Assembly: GCA_029255685.2 (NCBI GenBank)
Contig: CM055311.2
Coordinates: 15,088,952 to 15,152,951 of the forward strand
From: Silene conica
Lineage: Eukaryota; Streptophyta; Magnoliopsida; Caryophyllales; Caryophyllaceae
Length of the DNA stretch: 64,000 nucleotides
Reading direction: 5' to 3'
Positions within the stretch are counted from its first letter, which is position 1. The number at the start of each line of letters is the position of its first letter. This document shows positions 10,500-21,894 of the stretch, piece after piece. The translations under genes were made by a program, and so were the position numbers. Under the pieces are notes generated by a model. It saw only the letters and a program-made list of their open reading frames with translations, was not told the origin of the DNA and made no database searches.

Positions 10500-11169
10500 T
10501 GTAGCAACAAATTTTGTATTGCAATAAAACTGTAACACAAAATAGATAGACAAATGAGTTTATATAATATCAGAAAGTTATGTGTACAACCTCTATTATT
10601 CCACTGATTCTACAACAATATTAAAACTACGAGTCTACGATCTTCGAGGCTCGCTTGCTTGACTTTAGCTTCTTGAGAGGGTCGCGTTGACTTGAATATC
10701 TCTTTGATGCTTGAATTTACTTGAGTAGGCGACACGATTTTATGGTGCTTGTTGTCTACTTGCAAGCTTGATTTGTAGAGAGAATTTGAGAGCGTTTTGA
10801 TGTCTTTTTTCTCTTCACTTTGACAAATGATTTTCTCTCTTGCCAAAGTGATTTTTTTCCTTTTTTTTTTGAAATGGTGAAGAAGTCTCTTATTTATAAG
10901 AATTTCACCCTTGGCAAATGGACTTGAGTTTGGGCCTTGTTTATAGGCTTGACTTCTCTTTTGGGCCCAATTGACCACATTGCTTGGTTTAGAGCCCAAT
11001 TGACCACTTCGTTTGCTTTTGGGCCCAAATAACCCAATTTGTAATATGGGTCGATCCGAACTCCATTAAACGGGACAAATATAATTAAATTAAGCTAAAA
11101 TTTGATATTAACTTAAAATAATTTATTTTGCTTTATTCTCGGCACTTCAATAAAATTTCCGTGCCTACA
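10500..11169 (-). repeat. Element A right LTR (5' LTR)
   Basis: This 670-bp LTR begins (plus strand) TGTAGCAAC and ends GTGCCTACA, giving TGTAG/CTACA terminal inverted repeats. GTACC follows at once. It shares about 550 bp of nearly identical sequence with the left LTR, including GGGCCCAATTGACC repeats and the ATTAAACGGGACAAATAT segment. Confidence 0.85.
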
Positions 11170-11747
11170 GTACCCTTCAATTTTTTAAGTTTCTATATTG
11201 TACCCCTACGTCTTTATTCCCGTCACGTTACTTAGTTAAGGCCGTTAGTTGATGACTAGGATGCTTACTAGGATATTATTTGGCAATTACATGGCGATGA
11301 CTGGACATTGACCTAATAAAAAACCCTTTTAATTTATTTGGCTTGTTGTGTACGCCTTACGTCTTTTCAACTTCAAACCTCTGTTCTCTCTCATTCCTTC
11401 TTCTTCCTCTCATCTCAAACATTTCCTACACAAAATCCTATCAATCAACTGGAGATCATCAACTTCCAATGAAAAGAGGTACGTTTATCTTCCTCCTCCC
11501 TTAATTTAGGTTTATTTACTCTTTATAATTAGGGTTATTTTACTGTTGATTTTGATTTAGTTTAGGTTTATTTACTGTTTATAATTAGGGTTATTTTGCT
11601 AAAGTTTTCAAGCTTTGTTGATTATTTCTTATTTTTGCTAAAGTTTTCAACTTTAATTAACTATGTAATCGCAGAACGGATGCTGTGGTGTTGGTAATGC
11701 ATTATATGGGTAGGGAAGTTGATGTTATGGTTGAGGATATTGATAAA
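11170..11747 (+). pseudogene. MULE-like transposon 5' end fragment (low confidence)
   Basis: After the GTACC duplication the interrupted repeat resumes. A CT-rich leader (11370-11465) leads to ATG at 11469 and a donor-like GAG/GTACGT. A T-rich intron-like stretch with a duplicated GGTTTATTTACTNTTTATAA motif follows, then an acceptor ATCGCAG at about 11675. One frame of the next exon reads DAVVLVMHYMGREVDVMVED, similar in style to the N-terminus of MULE transposases. The obvious splice joins the ATG out of frame with it, so the model is uncertain. It is cut at 11747 by element C. Confidence 0.35.
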
Positions 11748-12624
11748 TGTAACACGCCATTTATTTAAGAGACTTTAGCAAGACATTCTCAGATAAATAG
11801 GACTGTTACCATCTCGGAATGTCCGAGGTAGTGAATAACAAGGTAGAACAAATCAAAGTACTTTATATAAAACTGATAAAATTTAAGCTTTGGATATTAC
11901 AACTACTACGCAAAGAATAAAAGTACACCTGATTGCATCTAATTATGTGATCTAATTCTAGGTAGGTCCAAGCCATGTCTCTCTCCATGCCCAAGCTCCT
12001 AATTCATTTGTCTCTGACCTGTAGAATCTACTTCCCATTCCGGATCATCGTAGGTGTCACACGAATACACTGTCAACCTTGCGGTCGAGTAGGATAACAC
12101 AAATTCATAATGCAACAAACAATGATATGCAAATGACATGATATGCTCGAGCTCAATCTCAATCTCAGTCTCAATCTCATACCCTTGCACCAAGCCATAC
12201 CGAACCTCCCGGCAGATTATATTCGGCCGTCGCCGAACACCAGCATAACAGCTGAGGTCACCAAGTCTAGTCCTGCAGAACTAGCATGGGCCCAATAATA
12301 TCTCATCATCTCAAATCCGTATCCGATGCACATGCCATGCTCATGAATGCAACAGTACTCTTAATCAATCATGCCATTAAATAATGCAATGCGCATAACA
12401 ATAATAATAATAGTCCACACTCAATCCAACCAATATCATTCTCATGTAAATCATGCTCAGCATCCATATCACACAATCCAACATCCATTCATAACACATT
12501 ATAGAGTATAGAGTCAGTGTATCCTACCTGGATAGCAATATAGTCCAATAGCAAGCCAACAAGTAAACATGATTATGCCACTTCAAGACCGTCACCTAGC
12601 AATAATAAATTATTCGATTACTAA

Positions 12625-12847
12625 GGCCCTGTTCTTTTCGGCTGAAATGAGCTGAATTGAATTAATTGGACTAAAGTTTAATTAAACTAAATTGAGTGGA
12701 ACTGAGATGAAGTGAATTTAGTTGAACTAAAAGTTAATTTTGTGAAGAGATTAACTGTACCTAATTGATTGAACGTAAATAAAACTTAACGGAATGGAGC
12801 CAAACAAATTTGAAAGTAGCTGAAATTAAGCCAGAAAGAACAGGGCC
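12625..12847. mobile_element. Tourist-like MITE, 223 bp
   Basis: The terminal inverted repeats GGCCCTGTTCTTT and AAAGAACAGGGCC are perfect over 13 bp, and TAA is duplicated at 12622-12624 and 12848-12850. TIR style and 3-bp TWA target fit PIF/Harbinger-derived Tourist MITEs. It has no coding capacity. Confidence 0.85.
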
Positions 12848-13452
12848 TAAATATCATACCGTCGATTTCTTATAATTAACTCAGACTACTCATAAATATT
12901 AGTTATATAAACAAATACGGAAGTGACGTAAACTAATTATGTATTCTAATATCCAACCCGGCTACAACGATATAAAATCCTTTATAAATAATTATCTCTC
13001 AATATAAAATTCGCGAATAATAATATTATATCACTAATAATTAAATAACGATTACTTGTCAACACGTATAACGTAACTTTGTAATTCGTAACTAATTAAA
13101 TAATTTAATTATTCGATTAACAAAAGACCGTCACAAAGAGGATAAATAAACCAACTATTTAGGGGGTGTTTGATTGGGGAGTATGGAATGGAATGGAATG
13201 GATATTACCCATTCAAGTGTTTGGTTGGGCATTTTTGGAATGAATTTAGAAACCCAATGGATTCTAAATCCACCCAAACCCCTTGCAATCCCATACTCTA
13301 GTCTTTCCCCAAGTTTCTAAATCCAATCTCCCCTTGATACAAACCCTAAAATTAAGAAAGAAAAAAAAAACCAAATTGCTATTGTTCATGTAAGTCTTCA
13401 TCTCCTACTTTTTTTTCATTATAATTTTTTTGCTTTTATAAGATAAATTACT

Positions 13453-13454
<2 letters not shown>

Positions 13455-13496
<42 letters not shown>
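13455..13496. repeat. (TA)n microsatellite
   Basis: About 20 AT dinucleotides directly abut the left end of the MITE at 13497. Confidence 0.95.
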
Positions 13497-13500
<4 letters not shown>

Positions 13501-14056
13501 CGGGATCCGGTGAGAACCACCCTTATAATGAGAACCTTGAGAACCCTCACTAAATCTCCACCATATCTCGCTTTGAATGTTTCGTTGGATCATTTACCAT
13601 TAGTTTAACTTATTCAAATACACACTTTAGTATCAGTAAACAAAAAATTTTGATTTAATTAACAAAATATATACTTAGTGTACGAAAATACAATTAGGCG
13701 TACTAAAACGACTATAAATGCACGAAAACAACCACTACGTGCATGAAATTTTTTACATGCATGAAAATGATTACTAGGTGCATGAAATAAGAGGTTGTTC
13801 GTGCATTAAAACGAGTTCGAGGTGCATGAAAAATGATAGATGTGTAAAAATCGGTAGTAGGTGCATGAAAATTAATAAAACGTATCTCACCTCGATTTTC
13901 GTCACTAGTATATATTTTCTAGACCAAGAAATATGTTCTCTAACCTTAAAATTCCATGCCGAATCCAAATATGTCATTAATTTTTTTTAAAAAAGTTCGT
14001 AAGGTAGAGTTCTCATGGTTCTCATTATATTGGTGGTTCTCATAGGATCCCAATTC
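13497..14056. mobile_element. MITE 1 of the GGGATCCGGTGAGAACC family, ~560 bp
   Basis: Left end GGGTCGGGATCCGGTGAGAA and right end (reverse complement) GAATTGGGATCCTATGAGAA form about 40 bp of imperfect TIR. Both ends lie in TA-rich sequence, so an exact target duplication cannot be read. The interior repeats a GTGCATGAAA motif many times (13740-13870). No coding region. Confidence 0.7.
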
Positions 14057-14100
14057 TATATACATATATATACATATATATGTATACATATATATATGTA

Positions 14101-14487
14101 GGGTTGGGATCCGGTGAGAACCACCTTACAATGAAAACCGGTGAGAACTCTTCCTTACGGAGTTTTTTTTAAAAAATTAAGGACATAATTGGATTCGGCA
14201 AGGAATTTTATGGCCGGAGAACATATTTCTTGGTCTGGAAAATAAATACTAGTGACGGAAAAATGATGGATACGAAAAAATAGATAGTAGGTGCATGCAA
14301 ATAAATAAAACGTATCTCACCTTGATTTCCGTCACTAATATTTATTTTCTAGACCAAGAAATATGTTCTCTAGCTATAAAATGTCATGCCGAATCCAATT
14401 ATGTTATTAATTTTTTTAAAAAAAGTCCGTAAGGTAGAGTTCTCACAAGGTTCTCATTGTAAGGTGGTTCTCACCGGATCCTAAGTC
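14101..14487. mobile_element. MITE 2, a nearly complete foldback of ~387 bp
   Basis: It belongs to the same family as MITE 1. The left arm (GGGTTGGGATCCGGTGAGAA ... AACATATTTCTTGGTCTGGA) is matched by an inverted right arm (TCTAGACCAAGAAATATGTT ... TTCTCACCGGATCC) along about 170 bp. The element could form a long hairpin. MITE 1 shares the right arm but not all of the left one. Confidence 0.8.
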
Positions 14488-14489
14488 TA

Positions 14490-14525
<36 letters not shown>

Positions 14526-15072
14526 GAGGCGAGTTCCGGTGAGTTTGCCATATCCCGTGAGTTACCCCCGCGTATAAATACAATTGACCTAAAATTCAAC
14601 ACGCGTCTAATTTTCACAATTCCAAATTAATTTCAGCTACACACTCTGTTTCCCCCAATCTCTCTCTCCGCCAAATTCCCAGAAAAATCATCAAAAACCA
14701 ATCGCACAAAAATTCATCAAATCGATCACATAACATTCATCAATTCTCCGCCAAATTCATTCATTATCTTGACTAATTCAACTAAAAACTATCAATAGAG
14801 GCTAATTCTCCAGGAACCCTAATTTTTCGAAGGTACCAATATTTTTTACGATTTTCTTATTTTAATACTCGAATAACTGAATTATTTGATTCAAATAACA
14901 AATTGTACGACGATTTATTTATTGTTTATCATACCGTTGGCATTTGACTGATAATTTATTTTCATAATCTTAAAAAATTATTGATAATCTAGATTAGCAC
15001 ACCAACTGTTTGTTAAAATGCCTAGTTGAATGTAGAAGCTTAGTTATTGTAATCAAGAAACATGGCTATTTA

Positions 15073-15765
15073 ATAGCTATTATGAATACAATAACAGCTA
15101 TTATGAATACAATAACAGCTATTATGTATTACAATAACAGTTATAATGAATTACAATAACAGTTATAATGAATACAATAACAGCTATTATGAATACAATA
15201 ACATCTATTATGAATACAATAACAGCTATTATGAATACAATAACAGCTATTATGAATACAATAACAGGTATAATAAATACAATAACGGCTATTATGAATA
15301 CAATAACAGCTATTATGTATTACAATAACAGTTATAATGAATTACAATAACAGTTATAATGAATACAATAACAGCTATTATGAATACAATAACAGCTATT
15401 ATGTATTACAATAACATCTATTATGAATACAATAACAACTATTATGAATACAATAACAGCTATTATGAATACAATAACAGGTATAATGAATACAATAACG
15501 GCTATTATGAATAAAATAACAGCTATAATGAATACAATAACAGCTAATATGAATACAATAACAACTATTATGAATACAATAACAACTATTATGAATACAA
15601 TAACAGGTATTACAAAAACACAAAACTGAATACAATAACAGCTACTATGAATTACAATAACAGCTATTATGAATTACAATAACAGCTATTATGAATACAA
15701 TAACAGCTATTATGAATATAATAACAACTATTATGAATACAATAACAGCTATTATTGTATTACTT
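15073..15765. repeat. 21-bp minisatellite array 1
   Basis: There are about 33 copies of TATGAATACAATAACAGCTAT with variants (GTATTACAATAACAGTTATAA, AACAGGTATAA). Since 21 is a multiple of three, every frame is periodic and mostly free of stops. The resulting MNTITAI, EYNNSYY and CYCIHNS repeats are artefacts of the repeat rather than genes. Confidence 0.95.
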
Positions 15766-16145
15766 TAACCGTGTTATTCTATTATTAAAACTCAATTATT
15801 GTATCCTTTATTTACTTCTGGTAACTTATATTTTGTTTTTTGGTGATTTGCAGGTTGAATTAAGATAGACGTGAATAATTGACGTTCAATGGAGAAATTG
15901 ATGTATATACTTGGTCATTGTTTGTTAGTTTTCAGCTTGTTTAATTGAGTAACTCAGTTATTTTAATGTAGAAACTCGGTTATTGTAATGTAGAAATTCA
16001 AAACTTAATTATTGTAATGTAGAAACTCAATTATTGTAATGCAAAACTATGATATTTGTAGTTATTGTAATGTAGTAATTTAGTTATTGTAATGAGTAAA
16101 TCGTATTATTGTATTGAAGTGGAACTCAAATATATTCAAATTTCT
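15766..16145. other. AT-rich spacer with inverted minisatellite-like motifs
   Basis: No gene. TTATTGTAATGTAGAAACTC recurs several times (15960-16100). Its core TTATTGTAAT is the reverse complement of ATTACAATAA in the minisatellite, so the two blocks could pair. Confidence 0.6.
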
Positions 16146-16430
16146 AACTTGTGCTTGTTTTTATCTTATTTAATTGAATAACTAGTCATTTTCATTGAAT
16201 AATAAATGAGTTTGGTTAATGCAGTGACAAAATCTGAAAAACTGAATAATAATATATAACAAGGTTAAAAAACAACCTACTTTCATTATATAACTATTTT
16301 GACTTCATCATATTGATACACTTAAGCATCTCCAACAATTTATGCATCTTTATCATTACATCTAAAAATTTTAAACAATGCATTTAACAACAGTAACAAT
16401 CCGTAACGTTACATATATATATCTCCAATG
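16146..16430. repeat. 285-bp duplicated segment X, copy 1
   Basis: It runs from AACTTGTGCTTGTTTTTATC to ATATCTCCAATG. Copies at 17387-17671 and 17884-18168 have the same length and nearly the same sequence. No coding potential. Confidence 0.9.
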
Positions 16431-16729
16431 CTACATCTAAAAGTATTTTTTCTCGACGAGAACCATGTGTTGTCGGTGTTTTCACCATTCTTCCGCCGAT
16501 ATTTATTCCCGCCGAAAACGATGACTTGTTTATTGATGAGGGCTGAACCAGTAGAAAGCGAACGGTCACTAAAAGAAATAAAAACAAAAAAGCGTAAATT
16601 TAAAATAACTATGCAACCAAAATACAATAATCTCATATAAGTATTGAAATAACCATAATAACATTATAAAATAATTAGATATTCTAGAGAAATACACAAT
16701 ATATACAACAACTATGACTCTAGGAGTAA
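16431..16729. repeat. Duplicated segment Y, copy 1
   Basis: It starts CTACATCTAAAAGTATTTTT and contains CTCGACGAGAACCATGTGTT and a T/A-rich 3' half. It is repeated almost exactly from 18169 to about 18469, with differences such as GGGCTGAACC against GGGTTGAACC and one extra T. Confidence 0.9.
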
Positions 16730-17386
16730 ACAATACAATAACAGATTTTATACAATACAATAACAGGGTATAAACAATACAATAACAGCTATTATGAATT
16801 ACAATAACAACTATTATGAATACAATAACAGCTATTATGAATACAATAACAGCTACTATGAATACAATAACAGCTACTATGAATACAATAACAGCTACTA
16901 TGAATACAATAACAGTTATTATGAATACAATAACAGCTTCATAATAACAATAACAGCTATTATGAATACAATAACAGCTACTATGAATACAATAACAGCT
17001 ACTATGAATACAATAACAGCTACTATGAATACAATAACAGCTACTATGAATACAATAACAGCTACTATGAATACAATAACAGCTACTATGAATACAATAA
17101 CAGCTACTATGAATACAATAACAGCTACTATGAATACAATAACAGCTACTATGAATACAATAACAGCTACTATGAATACAATAACAGCTACTATGAATAC
17201 AATAACAGCTACTATGAATACAATAACAGCTATTATGAATACAATAACAGCTACTATGAATACAATAACAGCTACTATGAATACAATAACAGCTACTATG
17301 AATATAATAACAGTTATTATGAATACAATAACAGCTATTATGAATACAATAACAGCTATTATGAATACAATAACAGCTATTATTGT
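16730..17386. repeat. 21-bp minisatellite array 2
   Basis: About 31 units. A homogeneous run of roughly a dozen identical GCTACTATGAATACAATAAC units (about 16978-17229) points to recent local expansion. The longest stop-free frame (206 codons) is entirely repeat-encoded. Confidence 0.95.
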
Positions 17387-17671
17387 AACTTGTGCTTGTT
17401 TTTATCTTATTTAATTGAATAACTAGTCATTTTCATTGAATAATAAATGAGTTTGGTTAATGCAGTGACAAAATCTGAAAAACTGAATAATAATATATAA
17501 CAAGGTTAAAAAACAACCTACTTTCATTATATAACTATTTTGACTTCATCATATTGATACACTTAAGCATCTCCAACAATTTATGCATCTTTATCATTAC
17601 ATCTAAGAATTTTAAACAATGCATTTAACAACAGTAACAATCCGTAACGTTACATATATATATCTCCAATG
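17387..17671. repeat. 285-bp segment X, copy 2
   Basis: Same as copy 1, but its end CTCCAATG joins directly to AATACAATAACAGC. The junction uses the shared ATGAATAC, as expected for unequal recombination between X and a minisatellite unit. Confidence 0.9.
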
Positions 17672-17883
17672 AATACAATAACAGCTACTATGAATACAAT
17701 AACAGCTACTATGAATACAATAACAGTTATTATGAATACAATAACAGCTATTATGAATACAATAACAGCTACTATGAATACAATAACAGCTACTATGAAT
17801 ACAATAACAGTTATTATGAATACAATAACAGCTATTATGAATACAATAACAGCTATTATGAATACAATAACAGCTATTATTGT
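17672..17883. repeat. 21-bp minisatellite array 3
   Basis: About ten units of the same repeat, lying between copies 2 and 3 of segment X. The order of unit variants matches part of array 2. Confidence 0.95.
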
Positions 17884-18168
17884 AACTTGTGCTTGTTTTT
17901 ATCTTATTTAATTGAATAACTAGTCATTTTCATTGAATAATAAATGAGTTTGGTTAATGCAGTGACAAAATCTGAAAAACTGAATAATAATATATAACAA
18001 GGTTAAAAAACAACCTACTTTCATTATATAACTATTTTGACTTCATCATATTGATACACTTAAGCATCTCCAACAATTTATGCATCTTTATCATTACATC
18101 TAAGAATTTTAAACAATGCATTTAACAACAGTAACAATCCGTAACGTTACATATATATATCTCCAATG
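17884..18168. repeat. 285-bp segment X, copy 3
   Basis: Third copy, followed by segment Y copy 2 as in the presumed original order X-Y-array. Confidence 0.9.
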
Positions 18169-18469
18169 CTACATCTAAAAGTATTTTTTTCTCGACGAGA
18201 ACCATGTGTTGTCGGTGTTTTCACCATTCTTCCGCCGATATTTATTCCCGCCGAAAACGATGACTTGTTTATTGATGAGGGTTGAACCAGTAGAAAGCGA
18301 ACGGTCACTAAAAGAAATAAAAACAAAAAAGCGTAAATTTAAAATAACTATGCAACCAAAATACAATAATCTCATATAAGTATTGAAATAACCATAATAA
18401 CATTATAAAATAATTAGATATTCTAGAGAAATACACAATATATACAACAACTATGACTCTAGGAGTAAA
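18169..18469. repeat. Duplicated segment Y, copy 2
   Basis: Near-identical to 16431-16729, including TCTAGAGAAATACACAATAT and the lead-in to the next minisatellite array. Confidence 0.9.
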
Positions 18470-18792
18470 CAATACAATAACAGATTTTATACAATACAAT
18501 AACAGATTTTATACAATACAATAACAGGGTATAAACAATACAATAACAGCTATTATGAATTACAATAACAGCTATTATGAATACAATAACAGCTATTATG
18601 AATACAATAACAGCTACTATGAATACAATAACAGCTACTATGAATACAATAACAGCTATTATGAATTCAATAACAGCTACTATGAATACAATAACAGCTA
18701 CTATGAATACAATAACAGTTATTATGAATACAATAACAGCTACTATGAATACAATAACAGCTACTATGAATACAATAACAGCTATTATTGTA
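18470..18792. repeat. 21-bp minisatellite array 4
   Basis: About 15 units, with one ATGAATTCAATAACAG variant that creates an EcoRI-like site. The array ends in TTATTGTAATATG. The stretch 18793-19466 that follows is A-rich and has no convincing gene. Confidence 0.95.
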
Positions 18793-19466
18793 ATATGTTG
18801 TTGAATTGTAAAATCTGGAAAATACAATTAAGAAACCCTAATTTTAACTGGAAACAAAATGCAAAGTGACTAATTGAACTAAACACCAATTTTAAGTAAA
18901 ACACAACTACATAAACGAAGATTTTTAACGAATTGACGAAAATCAAAGAAGAATATGAAAAAAAACCCCTAAAATTATGCTAAAACGAGAAAAAAGTACA
19001 CAAATACTCTAATTGAACTACATAATGAAACACACTGCTCAAAATTGAAGAATAACAACAGAAAACAAAACAAAAATCAACTTAAAAAACCTACAAAAGT
19101 AACGAAAATAGAAGAAAAACGAAGTCAAAAGTTTTACTGGAGATTACCTGAATATGAACAGATTAGAGACGAAAATGAGCGAACTAATCGACGAAGAAAA
19201 GATGAGCAAGATGATGGAGGTTTTACTGGAGAAGATGAAGGTTTTACAGTAGAATTATGGAGGTTTTGCGGTTGATTTTCGAATTATGGAGGTTTTGGGG
19301 TTGATTTTCAATTGGAAGTTGAAAAGAGGGAAAAAAGAAGACAGGTGTAAAATTTGGGTTTTTATATGAATCGTGAGATTTAATCTCAGCCACTAATCTC
19401 AACTCAAAATGGATGGCTCAGATTCAAAGGTGTAACTCACCAAATATACCCCAACTCATATGATCC

Positions 19467-19568
<102 letters not shown>

Positions 19569-21458
19569 TAGTTTCAATAATACATGTATGTTATTGTCTT
19601 TTTCTTTAATATAAAGGCCTATAACGATTTACTAAACAAATCCGAGTGATCTCTCACTTTTTTACCAGAGTCCTGATGAAGCATGAAAGAGAGAGTTTGT
19701 TATGAACCTCATTCATCCGCACTTGTCTCGAAATGGGAACGTCTAATTTGTTTTGTTTAATGTTTAGACTCACCGGTATTTTTCATGAAACATTCTTCAT
19801 GAGTGTTTTTGTTTAACAACTTTTTTATTTTGGACGCCTAATATTGGTATGAATAATTTGGATTGTTATTTCGCTATAATTATTTGTTAGTAAGATATAA
19901 TTAATGGGAAAAAAAGCACAACTCTTTTTGTTAATTAATAAAACCTACTTATTATGATTAGAGAAAAAAATTAGATATTGAATCCATTCCAAAATGTGAA
20001 CCAAACACAATGAATGGGAGATTGAATCCATTACAAAATCAAACCAAACAAGTATTAAAAGGTATGGGGTTCTAACTCCATTCCACCCTGGATTCTCATC
20101 ACAATCCATTCCATTCCCAAACTTTGAACCAAACGGCCCCTTAGATAAACTTATTATCTAAACCAATGAATATAAACTAATATATTCTAATCTAATCTAA
20201 CATTAACCTAGTAAGCTAATCTAGTCTAACATAATGGAAACCAACCCCTGATGATTGTTCCTGTAACACTCACGACAACAACATACATGACAACCAACAA
20301 CACTACCCTTTTACCCGTGTACCCATATTCGTGACACCACCACCATCGGCCTGGACACGCACGACCACCATCGCTGGTCCCCACTACCTAACTGCACTAC
20401 CAACCACCCATATAAAACTTTGGTCACTCTTGGAAGCCCTCAAAACCAGCACTAAACACTGCCCTAAACTGCTTGCTCACAACTGCGAAGAAACAGGGCT
20501 CCCCTGTTTCATTAATGTCGGCAGCCGCCGCACCAACAGCCAAAAACCACCACTCGAGTCACCCCACTAGGACCTCCCAAGGCCGACCAATTCAACCACC
20601 CAATGCCCAAGAGACATCGTCCTCCCTACTGCGTCCTCCACTCGTCTTAAGTCTAGCACACCCGCGCCTTTCTCCCTCTGCCACCGCCGCCATGGTGGTT
20701 CCCTAACCTGCTACACTACCCCACGACCCTCTTTGCTATCCCTATCCACGGTTTGGGTCATGTCTCAGTCTCATGGGTCAGATATAAGGGGATACACAAG
20801 TGTATAAATAAGACCGTCACAAATAATACAACGATAAACGAAAACTTATCATGGTGGCCACGGTGGTTGACGATGATGATGGTAATGGCTGCTCTCACTC
20901 TCTCTCGTTCTTCTCACTGCCATGGTAGCTGATAGGTAGATTAGGGTTTTGAAATTGTATGGGATGTGAGAGTTGTTGTCGATGGACTAGAAGGGTAGGG
21001 TTACGGTTGAACGTGTATAGTCGGGTTTAGGAAAAAAAAGAAATAAGAATTATATAATTTAATATTAGTATTACTAATTACATTAACTACAAAATATAAA
21101 ATTATTATAGAAATATTAATATACTAGCAATTACATAAGAACATATAAAATATAGGATTTAAATACCATTACGACTTAAATAAAAATAGAAGTTAAATAT
21201 AGATGAAAAATAAATATAAAATATAAAATATATTTAATTATAAATATATTATTAAAATTAATGAAATACAAATGAAATGCCATTTTATGAAATAATCATC
21301 AAATATAAAATGATTATGAAATACGAAATAATCGTAGAAATACGATTTATAAAACAATAACAGTTTACGTAAAATAATTTACAAACATTCCGTTTGAAAT
21401 ACGCGTATAAAACATGATTTGACCGCCGTTGACCGAGGCTAACATACGGGGTATTACA

Positions 21459-21894
21459 GTCTTCCCTCCTTAAAATGAACTTTGTCCCGAAGTTCGCCAC
21501 CCTGTAACGATAACAAAATACCCCACAAGCATAAGACAAACACAAGTAGTACATATACATAAGCTCTAAAACGCGAAGTGTTACATTCTATCTCCCTTAC
21601 AAAACTTTGTCCCCAAAGTTTAACATACGACAAAAGTACATGACACTTAAAGAACCGCAACATTGACCAAAACATAACAAATTAAAACAGCAAACTCCAT
21701 GCATGGTCAATCTCAGTCAGCCAAACATAACATACCACTTAGCCAGATCGTAAACCATCAAGATTTTACAATCCTATCCTCCTTAAAACTTGGTTACGTC
21801 CCGGTAACACCATTATAAAATTCCACATTCATTGCTCAAGAAGATCACCGAATCAATAATCACAAATCATCTGATATGTTAAGTACTCTATACC
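21459..21894 (-). other. Element C: PPT and 3' internal non-coding region
   Basis: A PPT-like block (CTTCCCTCCTTAAAATGAAC with TTTGTCCCGAAGTTCG) abuts the LTR. Two degenerate copies follow at about 21579 (TTACATTCTATCTCCCTTAC) and 21766 (TTACAATCCTATCCTCCTTA). No ORF of note. It ends in ATACC (21890-21894), the left target duplication of array B. Confidence 0.65.

Larger units (their letters stand above)
1534..11169 (-). mobile_element. Element A: degenerate Tat-type Ty3/gypsy LTR retrotransposon
   Basis: It is bounded by GTACC duplications at 1529-1533 and 11170-11174 and by LTR ends TGTAGGCAC and GTTGCTACA (minus-strand reading). The minus-strand order is 5' LTR (10500-11169), PBS, long gag-protease ORF, partial RT, integrase tail, a 3.2-kb 3' region, PPT (a G-rich GAGGGGGCAATT tract beside 2226) and 3' LTR (1534-2225). 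The lineage is inferred from the Tat-style gag/protease, the long 3' region with tandem repeats and an antisense ORF. Several in-frame stops and loss of the RT/RNase H/integrase core make it defective. Confidence 0.85.

Noticed and set aside
16794..17414. A 206-codon ORF of MNTITAT repeats, and similar ORFs at 15146-15635, 17669-17911 and 18459-18869
   Set aside because: They arise only because the minisatellite unit is 21 bp and lacks stops. They exist in several frames and on both strands and have no non-repeat coding sequence.
15073..18792. Regular repeats reminiscent of a CRISPR array
   Set aside because: Units are directly contiguous with no unique spacers, and the context is a plant nuclear genome. 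It is a minisatellite.
20331..20706. Overlapping short ORFs in the C LTR rich in Pro/Thr/Ser
   Set aside because: They lie inside the LTR of element C, lack recognisable domains and overlap in different frames.
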